Source of the DNA: CAVZTA01 sp963778025
GTDB lineage: Bacteria > Chloroflexota > Limnocylindria > Limnocylindrales > CSP1-4
DNA: 64,000 nucleotides
Direction of reading: 5' to 3'
NCBI GenBank assembly: GCA_963778025.1
Contig: CAVZTA010000009.1
Span: 62,001-126,000, forward strand
Under the pieces are notes generated by a model. The model made no database searches and was not told the DNA's origin. It saw only the letters and a program-made list of their open reading frames with translations. Each line of letters begins with the position of its first letter. Positions within the stretch are counted from its first letter, which is position 1. Below are positions 17,436 through 27,987 of the stretch, one piece after another. The translations under genes were made by a program, and so were the position numbers.

Positions 17436-18633
17436 GTGACGGCCGAGCGCTCCGCCGAGCTGGCCAGGGAACCCGAGCGGCTGCGCGATGCGCTGATCGC
17501 GCTCGACCCCGTCGCGGCCGCACGCACGACCGAGATCCGCGTCGTCCATGCGCCCGGCCGCGTGAACCTCATCGGCGACCACACCGACTACAACGAGGGC
17601 TTCGCGCTGCCCTCCGCGATCGACCTCGGCATCTCGATCGCGCTCGTACCCGCCGACGATGCCCGCGTCTCGCTGACGCTGGTCGACACCGCCGAGACGG
17701 GCACGTTCGCGCTCGACGCACCGCTCGTGCGGCACGGCGGCTGGCTCGACTACGTGCGTGGCATGGCCTGGGCGCTCCAGCGCGCCGGGGCGCGCGTCGA
17801 CCGGGTTCCGCGGTCTCCTCGCCTCCGACCTGCCACAGGGTGCGGGCCTGTCGTCGAGCGCCGCCATCGAGCTGGCCAGCGGCTGGGCCCTGTCCGGCGG
17901 GGAGGCCCCGTCGATGTCGACCCTCGAGCTGGTGAAGGTCGTCCAGCGCGCCGAGAACGGGTTCATCGGGCTGAACAACGGGCTGATGGATCAATACGCC
18001 TCGGCGTTCGGGGTGGCAGGCGATGCGCTCCTGCTCGACTGCCGGGCGCTCACCCACCGGGCGATCGGCCTGCCGGCGGGCGTGTCGCTCGTCGCGTGTC
18101 ACTCGGGATCGCCGCGGAAGCTCGAGAGCTCGGCCTACAACGAACGGCGTTCCCAGTGCGAGGCCGCCGTCGCCGAGATCCAGCGGGACGCCCCGTTCGT
18201 CACCTCGCTCCGGGACGTGACCGGCGAGCTGCTTGAGGACGTCAAGCCCAGGCTTGACGAAGTCACGTACCGGCGGGCGCGTCACGTCCTGCGCGAGGAC
18301 GCCTTCGTCCTCCAGGCCGTCGACGCGCTCGAGGCGGATGACCTCGCGACCGTCGGGGAGCTGTTCTACGCGAGCCACGCCTCGCTGCGCGACGACTATG
18401 CGGTCAGCAGTCCGGAGCTCGATGCGCTGGTCGACATCGCGCACGGGACGCCGGGGGTCATCGGGGCGCGGCTGACGGGCGCCGGGTTCGGCGGCTGCAC
18501 CATCAACCTCGTCCACGAGGACGCGGTCGACGGTCTCCGGGAGCGCGTCATGCGCGACTACCCGTCTCGCACGGGCCTCACGCCCCGCGTGTTCGAGGTC
18601 CATGCGGCAGAGGGCGCGCGGAGACTCCGGTGA
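17436..18633 (+). CDS. galK: Galactokinase, one frameshift
   Basis: GHMP-family sugar kinase of ~399 residues, phosphorylating galactose to galactose 1-phosphate in the Leloir pathway. The signature GRVNLIGDHTDYNEGFALP, the phosphate-binding GAGLSSSAAIELASGWAL and the C-terminal LTGAGFGGCTINLVHEDA are all present. The frame breaks near 17803 (GARVD in one frame, GFRGLLASDLPQG in the next), a single-base indel in an otherwise complete gene. The GTG start sits 7 nt after a TACGCT -10-like box, so it is probably leaderless. It faces lacZ, with 48 bp between their stops. Confidence 0.92.
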
Positions 18634-18681
18634 GCGACGTACGTGCCTACTGCGACGTAGCACTGTCGGATCCGATGGGCA

Positions 18682-21600
18682 TCAGCCGGGCTGGTCGTGC
18701 GTCTGCCGTGGCAGCGGATGGATCTCCCAGGTCCAGTGGTGGGTCCCGGGACGAACGAGGTACGACTCGAGCGTGTCGGGGCCGCACGACGCGGTGCCCA
18801 GGCCGCGGTGGACGGCGTCGACGTGGACGATCGTCTCAGCGCGCGGACGCACCTCCACGTCGTGGGTGGCCGCTGCCAGATCGTGGGCGCGATGGTGGGT
18901 CGCCGAGACGGCGAGGGGTTCGTGGAGCTCGAGACGAAGCCCGGACCCGTCGGCCGCACGGAGCTCCAGCCACCTGACCTGCGTCCGGAGGCCCGTCTCC
19001 TGCGGGCGGACGTACGGGAACGCCAGATCGGTCACGCTCGATCGCCAGCGGCCCACGAGCCCGCCCCGTTCGCGGTCGGGATACGTCTCGTGCGGCCCCA
19101 GCCCGAACCACTCGGCATCCTCGAGCCCCGCGATCGTCTCGAACGTCGACCCGACCCGCGCGACGTCGTCGAGCTCATCGGGAAGCGTCGCCGTCTCCCG
19201 GATGCGCACGCCACCGCCGTCGAGCGCCTCGAGCCGCTGCTCGACCGGGATCTCGCACCCCGCTGCCGTCCGATAGCGTGCGCGGACGATGGTCACGCCG
19301 CCGTCCAGCCGCTCCACGCCATCGAGCGTCCGCTCCAGGCGATCGATCCCCCAGGCCGTCCAGCGGTCGGCGAGGCCGGCGATGCGGTCGTTGTCCGTCG
19401 GGGCGCGCCAGAGCGCGAGGCGCGGCGGGGCGGCCAGGAACGACGCGACGAGCTCACCCGCATCGTCGAGCTCCAGGCTCGCCGACGGGTCGGTCGTCCG
19501 GACGGCCGGCACACGCTCGTCGTCGAGCGGGAGCTGCGTCGCCGCGACCTCGAATCCGGCGGGCGCCCAATCGGTCGCTCTCGGCGGTCGTGACCCGGAT
19601 CGTCAGCCAGCGCTCGCCACCATCGGCATCGGGGACGCGGAGCCCGGGGACGTCGACGGCCGTCGACGTCTGCGGCGGCAACCCCGGCAGCGGCAGCTCC
19701 CCGCTGGCGATGACGTCGCCATCGACCGTCACGTCCCAGGTGGCCCGCAGCCAGGAGAGGTCACGGAACGACTGGCGATTCTCGACCTCGAGACGCCCGG
19801 CTCGTGCTGCCGCCGGCGAGGCGGCCCGCACCCTGACCGGCGCCGCGATCGCCCGGTGCTCCCAGAGCGCGGGCTTCGGTGTGCGATCGGGCTGGACCAG
19901 CCCGTCGAGGCAGAAGTTGCCGTCGTTGGGCACATCGCCGAAGTCGCCGCCGTACGCGTGGCGGCTCGTGCCGTCGGGGAGCGTCTGCACGAGCCCGTGG
20001 TCCCACCACTCCCAGATGAACCCACCCTGGAGCCCGGGGGTCGACTCGATCGCGTCCCAGTACTCGCCCAGCGTGCCGTTCGAGTTGCCCATCGCATGCG
20101 AGTACTCGCACATGATCAGCGGTCGAAGCTGCGTCCCGTTCTGGGCGTGCGCGACGATCGCGCCGATCGGCGGGTACATGGGGCAGGTGATGTCGGTGAC
20201 CGGCGCGTCGGCGCCCCAGTCGAAACGGATCGCGCCCTCGTAGTGCAGCGGTCTCGAGGGGTCGTACCGGCGGAGCCAGGCGGCGGCGGCATCGTGGTTG
20301 GCGCCATAGCCCGATTCGTTGCCGAGCGACCATGCGATGACCGACGGGTGATGCTTGTCGCGCAACGCCATCCGCGCCACCCGCTCCACCCACTGCGTGA
20401 GATATCGCGGGTCGTCGGACAACGAGCCCCAGAACGCGTGCGACTCGATATCGGCCTCGTCGATGACGTACAGACCGAGCTCGTCGGTCAGGTCGAGGAA
20501 CGCCGGATCGTTGGGGTAGTGCGAGGTCCGGACCGCGTCGAACCCGAACCGCTTCATCAGCCGCAGGTCCTCGCGCATCGCGTCGACCGACACCACCCGG
20601 CCGGTGAAGCGGTCGAAGTCATGGCGGTTCACCCCGTGGATGAGGACCCGCCGGCCGTTGATGAGCAGGTCCAGCCCGCGCACCTCGACGCGTCGGAAGC
20701 CGACGCGGAGGGACGCTTCCTCCGCGATCGACCCGTCGGGGGCGCGAAGGCGCACCGTCAGGCTCCGGAGACTGGGGGTCTCGGCCGACCACGGCGTGAC
20801 GTCCGGGACGTCGACGCGCCACGAGACCAGCCCGGGCGTCGGCTCGACCTGCCAGCCGAACATCGCCGCCCAATCGGCTGCCAGCTCGTCGTCGAATGGC
20901 GTGCCACTCGCTCGCCAGCCCTGGAGGAACCACCACGGTCGCACGGGCTCGCGTCGCTCCGCGCGGGGAGCGGGCGACCCGGGCGAGGCGCGGAAGGCTT
21001 CGTCCACGCCCTCGAGCGACGCCTCGACCAGCCAGCCGTCCTGGGCCTCGCCACCCGCGAACGCGACGAGGACGTCGAGCTCGAGCGTGCCGGTCGTCAG
21101 ATCGTCTCCCAGGCCGCCGATCGCCCGGACGTCGGCGAGATACGTGGGCCGCGTCCGATACACGGACACGGATCGCGGCAGGCCGCCGTGCCACCACTGG
21201 TCCTGGTCTTCGATGAACGACGCGTCGGACCACTTGACGACCGTGAGCCGGACGGTGTTGGCACCCGTCCGGACGGCGCTCGAGATGTCGAACTCCGCGG
21301 CGAGCCGCGAATCCTTCGAGACGCCGACCTCGACGCCGTTGACCTGCGCGATGAGCACGCTCTCCGCCGCCCCGACGTGGAGCACCACGCGGTCGCCCAG
21401 CCAGGCGGCCGGCAGCTCGAACGTCCGCTCGTAGATGCCCGTGGGGTTCTCCTCGGGAACGACCGGAGGGTCGGTCCGGAAGGGCATCTGGACGTTGGTG
21501 TACTGCGGCCGGTCCCAGGTGCCCTGCATCGTCCACAGACCTGGGACGACCGCGTCGCCCCACGCGGCATCGTCGACGTCCGCGTCCGGGCGGTGGAGGA

Positions 21601-21727
21601 GCTGGAACCGCCAGCTGCCGTCCAGCTCGAGGCGGTCCGCGTGCGGGACGCTGTGCATGCGGACCCGTCCCCGACCCGCGAGACCCGGGTCGGCCCACGG
21701 CGGGGCCGTCAGCGGCGGCGCGCTCAC
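18682..21727 (-). CDS. lacZ: Beta-galactosidase, GH2 LacZ type, one frameshift
   Basis: About 1015 residues, close to the usual ~1020 for LacZ. The GTG start at 21727 overlaps the permease stop (GTGA) and restores the conserved early WADPGLAGRGRVRMHSV region. The acid/base Glu is in WSLGNESGYGANH (~468) and the nucleophile in IMCEYSHAMGNSNG (~538); GGFIWEWWDHGL and the C-terminal domain (RAPTDNDRIAGLADRW, FGLGPHETYPDRE) follow. A frameshift near 19570 separates the catalytic part from the C-terminal domain (WAPAGFEVAATQLPLDDE is read in the new frame). Last gene of a sugar-transporter operon; hydrolyses lactose or other beta-galactosides after uptake. Confidence 0.95.
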
Positions 21728-22641
21728 CCTTTCGTCGACCCGAGCGTGAGGCCACTGATGAACTGACGCTGGAGCGCGACGAACACGATGATCGTCGGCA
21801 GCGCCACGAGCAGCGCTGCCGCCGCCAGCAGATTGAAGTCCGTGAAGAACTGCCCCTGGAGGTTGTTCAACGCCGCCGTGATCGGTCGCCGGTCGCCCGT
21901 CTTCATCAACACCAGCGCCCAGAAGAAGTCGTTGTAGATGAATGTCAGTTCCAGCGTCGCCAGCGCCGCGATGGCCGGGCGGCAAAGCGGCATGATCACG
22001 CTCCACCAGATCCGCACCACCGAGGCTCCGTCGACGAGTGCTGCTTCCGTGAGCTCACGGGACAGGGTCTTCATGTAGCTGCTCAGCACGAACACACAGA
22101 ACCCCATCTGGAACACGATGTGGACGAGGATCAGGCCGATGTACGAATCGTAGAGGATCCCATTGTCACTGAGCGGCCGCGGGAGGGGCAGCAGAAGGTA
22201 CAAGCGAAAGAGCGGGATGATGATCGCTTGCTGTGGAAGCAGGTTGCCCGCGGTGAAGATCAGGAGCACCAGGATATTGAAGCGCCAGCTGAACCTTGAG
22301 ACGGCGAATGCGACCATGGATGCGATGAGCAGGGTGATGATCACCGCAGGGATCGTGACGATCGCCGTGTTCAGATAGAACTTGGGCAATTCACCTTGCG
22401 TGAACGCGTTGGTGAAGTTGTCAAGCGTCAGCTCCGACGGCATGGAGATGTAGCCGTGGAGCTGCGTGTCCGCGTACGGTCTGAGGGCGGCGTAGATCGC
22501 CCATCCGAGCGGAAAGAGCCATGTCAGGGCCATGAACGCGAGGAAGCCGTGCAGCAGGATGCGCTGCCGCGTCAGGCGGCGCCGCCGCGGTCGCGTGGCG
22601 ACGGCTGGTCCCTGCCGTACGCCGACGGTGGCCGGCGTCAT
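21724..22641 (-). CDS. Carbohydrate ABC transporter permease (MalG type)
   Basis: 305 residues, six membrane segments. The EAA-like loop TEAALVDGASVVRIWWSVIMPLCRP, contacting the ATPase, marks a CUT1-family permease. It overlaps the upstream permease (ATGA, 22638-22641) and the downstream lacZ (GTGA), so SBP, two permeases and lacZ form one coupled unit. No ATPase gene is in the operon; a shared MsiK/MalK-type ATPase encoded elsewhere is likely. Confidence 0.93.
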   Translation of the reverse strand: MTPATVGVRQGPAVATRPRRRRLTRQRILLHGFLAFMALTWLFPLGWAIYAALRPYADTQLHGYISMPSELTLDNFTNAFTQGELPKFYLNTAIVTIPAVIITLLIASMVAFAVSRFSWRFNILVLLIFTAGNLLPQQAIIIPLFRLYLLLPLPRPLSDNGILYDSYIGLILVHIVFQMGFCVFVLSSYMKTLSRELTEAALVDGASVVRIWWSVIMPLCRPAIAALATLELTFIYNDFFWALVLMKTGDRRPITAALNNLQGQFFTDFNLLAAAALLVALPTIIVFVALQRQFISGLTLGSTKG

Positions 22642-23627
22642 GGCGAGTCGCGCCGCATGATCCGGACCAGGAAGGCGATGATCGGGCCCAGCGACACCAC
22701 GAGCAGGACGACGGCGATGGCGGAACCGAAACCCACCCGGCTCGATTCACTGATGCTGTTGTTGTAGATCAACGTGGACAGCAGCTCCAGGCCATTTCGA
22801 CCGCGATTGATGATGTACACGATGTCGAATGCGCGCAGTGCCTCGATCGTCGTGATCACGACGACGACCACATTGATCGGCGCCATCGCCGGGAACACGA
22901 CTCCGGTGAATGTCTGGCGCTCGCTTGCGCCATCGACCTTGGCTGCATCGCGAAGGGCGGGGTCGACGCTCTTCAGGCCCGCCAGGTACAGGATCATCAC
23001 GTAGCCCACGTGGCGCCAGCTGGCCGCGATCATCGCCGCCCACAGGTTGAGCGGCGCCACGAGGATCGTCGATTGGTCACCGAACCAGTCGGGAGGGTTC
23101 TTCACGCCCAGGGCTCGAAGCGCGACATCGATGAACCCGTTGTCCGCGGAGTACTGGAGCTGCCAGATGATCCCGATCACGGCAAGCGACAGGACCACCG
23201 GCAGGTAGAACGCCGTCTGATAGACGCGGGAGCCCCGGATCTCGCGGTCCAGGAGCACCGCCAGCAGGATGCCCACAGGGGTGGCGACGAACATGAGGAA
23301 TCCCAGCCAGACCAGGTTGTGGGCGACGGCCGGCCAGAAGAAGGGATACGTGCCGCTGATCAGCTGCTGGTAGTTCTGGAGCCCGACCACGCTCTTCTCG
23401 GTGATCGGCTCGACCCCTCGCCAATTCGTGAATGACAGGCCGAATGATGCGACCGCTGGTGCCCAGATCAGCGCGAGGTCGAGGATCAGCGGGATCCCCA
23501 CCATCAACCCGAGGATCACGCGGTCGCGGCGGCTCAGGAGGCTGTATCGGCGGCGGATCCGTTCGGGTCGCGCCCCTGGTGACAGGGTCGGTCGAGCGTC
23601 GGCTGTCGGGCCAGGGTGCTCAGCCAT
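22638..23627 (-). CDS. Carbohydrate ABC transporter permease (MalF/UgpA type)
   Basis: 329 residues. After a cytoplasmic N-terminus (RIRRRYSLLSRRDRVIL) come six membrane segments, with the EAA loop in PALRDAAKVDGASERQTFTG. The pair with the MalG-type permease is the standard CUT1 arrangement for oligosaccharide uptake. Confidence 0.93.
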   Translation of the reverse strand: MAEHPGPTADARPTLSPGARPERIRRRYSLLSRRDRVILGLMVGIPLILDLALIWAPAVASFGLSFTNWRGVEPITEKSVVGLQNYQQLISGTYPFFWPAVAHNLVWLGFLMFVATPVGILLAVLLDREIRGSRVYQTAFYLPVVLSLAVIGIIWQLQYSADNGFIDVALRALGVKNPPDWFGDQSTILVAPLNLWAAMIAASWRHVGYVMILYLAGLKSVDPALRDAAKVDGASERQTFTGVVFPAMAPINVVVVVITTIEALRAFDIVYIINRGRNGLELLSTLIYNNSISESSRVGFGSAIAVVLLVVSLGPIIAFLVRIMRRDSP

Positions 23628-23674
23628 CTCCGCGGCGGATCGATCGCTGCCGGTGGTGCGGGTGCTCCCCGATG

Positions 23675-25093
23675 TCAGGACTCCGGACCGAGCGAGTCGA
23701 AGTAATCCTGGATGCCCTTCAGATAGGCATCCAGATCCTGATCCGGTTTCTGCAGGAAGTCGATCAGGAACGCCTGCATCCCCTGGGGCCCGGCGAAGTC
23801 CGAGCGGGTATCGCGATCCAGGAACTGGGCAACGCTCTTCGCTTCACCCAAGACCTTGACCTGCGCCTGCTGGAGCGGCGTGTACTGCGTCGCATCGACG
23901 TCGTTCGCCGCGCCGATGAAGGCCGCCTGCTCCTTGACGAAGATCTGCTGCGCCTTGCCGGTCGCCGCGAACTCCAGGAACGCCTTGGCAGCGTCCATGT
24001 TGTCGTTCAGCGTGGGAGACTTCGCCGTCAGCATGAATCCGTCGATCGGAGCGTCGAGCGACTTCTCGACATCCCACTGCGTCCCATGGTTGGGCCACGG
24101 GAAGAACGTGAGATCCGCGAACTCGTCAGCGCCCGCGGCCGCGAATGTCTCACCGACCTGCGGCTGGAGCATCATCCCGGTGGTCTTCTGGACGAGGCCG
24201 GCCGCAGCATCCTGCCACTTCCGACCGGCAGCGCCCTCCTGATAGAACGGCAACAGTGACTGCCACACGGTGAAGGTCTGCTTCACCTGCGGATCGGTCC
24301 ACTTCGCCTTCCCGGCCATCAGGTCGATGTGGTACTGGTAGCCATTCTCACGGAGGTTGATGACGTCGAAGTGCCCCTGGGCCGGCCAGCCGTCCTTGTC
24401 GCCCAGCCCGATCGGCACCAGGCCGTCATCCTTCATCTTCTGGGCGAGTTGCTTGAACTCGGCGAGCGTGGTCGGGACCGTATATCCCTTCGCGTCCCAC
24501 ACGCTCTTTCGGTAGTAGACCGTCCAGGCATAGGTATCGAACGGGATGAGATACACCTTCCCATCGTCGTGGGTCGCGGCCGTCTTCATCGCGTCGCTGA
24601 AGTTCGAGCCGACCTTTGACCAGACGTCATCGATGGGGGTGAACAGTCCCTGGCTCGCGAAGAACCGCATCCGGTGCCCGGAGAACCACGTGATCACGTC
24701 GTCCGGTGCGCCCTGCAGGTACTGGCTGAGATTGTCCTGGAACGAGCCGTGGTCCACCGTGTTGAGCTTGACCTGGATCCCGGTCTCCTGGGTGAAGGCA
24801 TCGACCACGGCCTGCATGGCTTTCTTGGGCGTCGGATCAGAGTTGTTCGAACCGATGTTCAGCGTGCCCGTGGCGCCGCTGCCCGCCGGCGCCGACGAGG
24901 CCCCAGGGGCGGTGGCTGAGGTGGTCGGCGCGCTCGACCCCGGGGAGCCACTCGCCGTGCCGGCCGGCGAGCATGCCGCGAGCAGCCCTGGCAGCCCGGC
25001 GATCCCCACGACGCCAGCGGCCCCGCGCATGAACGCTCGGCGAGCGATCGGCCGGTGCGGCCATCCGTTGCGATCGACATCCTGGTCGGACAT
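23675..25093 (-). CDS. Tat-exported sugar-binding lipoprotein (ABC SBP, family 1)
   Basis: 472 residues from the ATG at 25093, which has AGAGGAG upstream. The N-terminus carries a twin-arginine motif (ARRAFMRGAAGVVG) followed by a lipobox (LLAAC), so the protein is probably exported folded and lipid-anchored. The mature part is a solute-binding protein: GTLNIGSNNSDPTPKKAMQ, VITWFSGHRMRFFASQGLF and KLAQKMKDDGLVPIGLGDK-like segments. First gene of the operon SBP-permease-permease-lacZ, so the ligand is probably lactose, a galacto-oligosaccharide or a related plant galactoside (inference from lacZ, galK and galT). Confidence 0.92.
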   Translation of the reverse strand: MSDQDVDRNGWPHRPIARRAFMRGAAGVVGIAGLPGLLAACSPAGTASGSPGSSAPTTSATAPGASSAPAGSGATGTLNIGSNNSDPTPKKAMQAVVDAFTQETGIQVKLNTVDHGSFQDNLSQYLQGAPDDVITWFSGHRMRFFASQGLFTPIDDVWSKVGSNFSDAMKTAATHDDGKVYLIPFDTYAWTVYYRKSVWDAKGYTVPTTLAEFKQLAQKMKDDGLVPIGLGDKDGWPAQGHFDVINLRENGYQYHIDLMAGKAKWTDPQVKQTFTVWQSLLPFYQEGAAGRKWQDAAAGLVQKTTGMMLQPQVGETFAAAGADEFADLTFFPWPNHGTQWDVEKSLDAPIDGFMLTAKSPTLNDNMDAAKAFLEFAATGKAQQIFVKEQAAFIGAANDVDATQYTPLQQAQVKVLGEAKSVAQFLDRDTRSDFAGPQGMQAFLIDFLQKPDQDLDAYLKGIQDYFDSLGPES

Positions 25094-25138
25094 CTCGGAC
25101 TCCTCTGCCGAATAACACACGAACCCACAGGAACCACC

Positions 25139-25169
25139 AGCATAGTCACATCGCCCAACGCCATGTCAA
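25139..25169 (-). promoter_or_regulatory. Likely sigma-A promoter of the sugar transporter-lacZ operon
   Basis: On the minus strand a perfect TTGACA (25169-25164) is followed 19 nt later by TATGCT (25144-25139), about 46 nt before the SBP start codon. The long spacer suggests an activator- or repressor-tuned promoter. A 5-bp inverted repeat (CCGAC 25190-25194, GTCGG 25202-25206) between it and deoR could be an operator. Confidence 0.55.
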
Positions 25170-25212
25170 GGCGTTCCACGAGGCGACCACCGACGCCCAG
25201 TGTCGGATCTCG

Positions 25213-26076
25213 TTGACTTGCGTCGTGTCTCGGGGCACTCTTGCGCGACTGCGTCCGCACGACCGGAGCTCGACCATTCTCGCCCGACAGCGCCAGGCAC
25301 GGATCCTCCAGCGCGTCCGCGATGCGGGCGCGGTGCGCGTGGCCGACCTCGTGCGCGAGCTCGGCGTCAGCGACATGACCATCCGCCGCGACCTCGAGAT
25401 CCTCCAGGACCAGGGGCTCCTCGAGAAGGTCCACGGCGGCGCCACGGTCACGGCCGAGAGCGCCCTGTTCGAGCCGGGCTTCGCCGCCAAGTCCACGCTC
25501 CAGGAGCGGGAGAAGCACGCCATCGCGGAGGCCGCCGTCCGGCTCGTGACGCCCGGCTCCGCGATCGCCGTGTCCGCGGGGACGACCACCCACGCCCTGG
25601 CGCGTGGGCTCATCGACATCCCCGGGCTGACGGTGGTCACGAACTCCGTGCCGGTCGCCGAGGTCCTGTACCGAGGAGGCCGGCCCGACCAGACGATCAT
25701 CCTCACGGGTGGCGTCCGGACCCCGTCGGACGCGCTGGTCGGTCCGTTCGCCGTCGCCGCGCTGCGCACGATCCACGTCGACCTGGTGTTCATGGGTGTC
25801 CACGGGATGGACGCGCGGACCGGCTTCACGACCCCGAACCTGCTGGAGGCGGAGACGGACCGCGCACTCGTCGAGACGGGCAGCCGGCTGGTCGTCGTCG
25901 CCGATCACACGAAGTGGGGGATCATCGGCATCAGCTCGTTCGCGCGGCTCGATCGCGCCGATGTGCTCGTCTCGGATGTCGGGCTGCCCGACGACGCGAA
26001 AGACACCCTTCGGGCCAGCGTTCGCGAGCTCGTGCTCGTGGATGCGGCCGCCGCCGTGCGCGAGATCGCCTCGTGA
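25213..26076 (+). CDS. DeoR-family transcriptional regulator
   Basis: Up to 287 residues; the TTG at 25213 is one possible start, and the conserved part begins near RQRQARILQRVRDAG, ~25 residues in. The N-terminal winged HTH contains VRVADLVRELGVSDMTIRRD, and the DeoRC sugar-phosphate sensor has SAGTTTHALARGL and LIFMGVHG-like (VFMGVHGMDARTGFTTPN) motifs and the Lys in VVVADHTKWG. It is divergent from the sugar transporter operon and overlaps galT by GTGA. Most likely a repressor of the locus relieved by a phosphorylated galactose-pathway intermediate (inference). Confidence 0.92.
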   Translation: MTCVVSRGTLARLRPHDRSSTILARQRQARILQRVRDAGAVRVADLVRELGVSDMTIRRDLEILQDQGLLEKVHGGATVTAESALFEPGFAAKSTLQEREKHAIAEAAVRLVTPGSAIAVSAGTTTHALARGLIDIPGLTVVTNSVPVAEVLYRGGRPDQTIILTGGVRTPSDALVGPFAVAALRTIHVDLVFMGVHGMDARTGFTTPNLLEAETDRALVETGSRLVVVADHTKWGIIGISSFARLDRADVLVSDVGLPDDAKDTLRASVRELVLVDAAAAVREIAS

Positions 26077-27106
26077 GCGACATCGTCGGTCGACTCCCGA
26101 CCGACCCGCACCGCCGATACGACCCGTTGCGCGACGAATGGGTGCTCGTGTCCGCGGGACGGACGGGACGGCCGTGGCAGGGCGCGACCGGCCCCGGTGC
26201 CGGTCCCCGATGCGCCCGACCTACGACCCCACGTGCTACCTGTGCCCGGGCAACGTCCGGGCCAACGGGCAGCACAACCCGGCGTACGACACGACGTTCG
26301 TGTTCGACAACGACTTCGCCGCGCTGCGGCCGTCGACGGACGATTCGCGGTTCTCGGAGGGACTCCTTCGCGCCGAGGGGGAGCGCGGCACGTGCCGCGT
26401 GCTCTGCTTCTCGCCTCGGCATGACCTGACGATGGCCCGGATGTCGCCCGCAGAGGTCCGGACGATCATCGCGATGTGGGCCGAGCAGACGGCCGAGCTC
26501 GGCCGGACGTATCCGTGGGTCCAGGTGTTCGAGAACCGCGGCTCCGAGATGGGCGCGTCGAACCCCCATCCGCACGGCCAGGTCTGGGCGGGCACCGCCA
26601 TCCCGCGCGAGGCGGCGCGCGAGGATGCCGCCCAGCGACGGCACTGCGACGAGACGGGGTCGCCGCTGCTCCTCGAGTACGCCCGGCAGGAGAGCGGCGG
26701 TCCCCGTGCGGTCGAGGAGAACGCGTCGTGGCTGGCCGTGGTCCCGTTCTGGGCGTCGTGGCCGTTCGAGACGCTGCTGATCGCCACGCGGCCGGTGCAG
26801 CGGCTGCCGGACCTCGACGACGCCGCCCGGGACGATCTGGCGGCGATCCTCGTGCGGCTGTTGCGCCGGTACGACGACCTGTTCGGGCGACCCTTCCCCT
26901 ACTCGATGGGCTGGCACCAGGCGCCGTTCGTCGATGGCCCGACCGACCACTGGCAGCTCCACGCGCACTTCTACCCGCCGCTCCTGCGGGCGAACCAGCG
27001 CAAGTGGATGGTGGGCTACGAGCTGCTCGCCGAGACCCAGCGGGACATCACCCCGGAGGAAGCGGCCGAGCGCCTGCGAGACGCGGCCCCCGCGCCGTCG
27101 CCCTGA
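26073..27106 (+). CDS. galT: Galactose-1-phosphate uridylyltransferase, one frameshift
   Basis: About 344 residues, transferring UMP from UDP-glucose to galactose 1-phosphate. The start VSDIVGRLPTDPHRRYDPL reads in one frame to ~26200 (a C/G-rich run) and the rest in another: the zinc-site CYLCPGN, SNPHPHGQVWAG with the nucleophilic His (HPHGQ) and HAHFYPPLLR are intact. A single indel explains the break. GTGA overlap with deoR makes a regulator-galT transcript. galE is not in the window. Confidence 0.92.
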
Positions 27107-27158
27107 GCTGGCGCGGATATCCTGAGCCGGGTGTTCGAGCCGGCGATCTGATCGCGTC

Positions 27159-27968
27159 GTGACGAGCCGCGCCGCCGGGGTCGAGCGTCGGCCTCATGGC
27201 TTGATCTTCGACGAAGCGCCCACGCTGTACGACCGGTACCGGCCGTCGTATCCGGACGGCGCGGTCGATCTCGCCCTGGCTGCCGCGTCGCTCGCGCCCG
27301 GCGCGTCCGTGCTCGAGGTCGGCGCGGGGACGGGCCAGCTGACGATCCCCCTCGTCCGTCGGGGGCTCGCGGTCACCGCCCTCGAGCCCGCGCCGCGGAT
27401 GGCCGCGATCCTGCGCCGCAAGCTGCTCGGGGCATCGGGATCACGAGTCATCGAGGAGCGGTTCGAAACGGCAGAGGTCGCGCCCGGCGCGTTCGACGCG
27501 GTCATGTCCGCGACGGCGTTCCATTGGGTCGATGAAGGTCGGCGGTACCAGCTCGTCACGGAAGCGTTGCGACCCGGTGGAGTGCTCATCCTGATCCGCA
27601 ACGACCACGTCCTCTCGGACGCGGACGCCGCGTATTACGAGGGTGTCGAGCGGTCCTATGCGACGCTCGCTCCGGAGATGGGACCGCCCTACAAGCCACC
27701 GGTCGAGTCCGAGCTGCCGAATCCCTGTTCCTCGCTCCCCGACGACTCGGGATTCGACGTCGTCGATGAGCGCCGCTTCGCCTGGGATCAGCCGTACTCG
27801 ACGACGCAGCTCCTGGGGCTGCTGCGGACGTACTCGAGTCATCGGGCGATGCCGCCGCGTCGGCGGGCGGACCTGCTGCGATCGATCCGTGACTTCGTCG
27901 ACCGTGAGCTGGGCGGGCGGTTCGTGGACCGGTACGTGACCAGCGTGTGCGTGGCGCGACCACGCTGA
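27159..27968 (+). CDS. SAM-dependent methyltransferase (class I)
   Basis: 269 residues. FDEAPTLYDRYRPSYPD is typical of the family, followed by SAM-binding motif I VLEVGAGTGQLTIPLV, the acidic residue at the end of strand 2 (ALEPAPRM), and AFHWVDEGRR after strand 4. It belongs to the Methyltransf_11/25 group acting on small molecules. Start is the GTG at 27159; 20 nt separate it from the next gene, so co-transcription is likely. Substrate unknown. Confidence 0.85.
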   Translation: MTSRAAGVERRPHGLIFDEAPTLYDRYRPSYPDGAVDLALAAASLAPGASVLEVGAGTGQLTIPLVRRGLAVTALEPAPRMAAILRRKLLGASGSRVIEERFETAEVAPGAFDAVMSATAFHWVDEGRRYQLVTEALRPGGVLILIRNDHVLSDADAAYYEGVERSYATLAPEMGPPYKPPVESELPNPCSSLPDDSGFDVVDERRFAWDQPYSTTQLLGLLRTYSSHRAMPPRRRADLLRSIRDFVDRELGGRFVDRYVTSVCVARPR

Positions 27969-27987
27969 GACGTTCGGAGGCGATGGG

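Noticed and set aside
19289..21766. 825-aa plus-strand frame opposite lacZ
   Set aside because: Antisense shadow; no recognisable domain, while lacZ has both catalytic glutamates.
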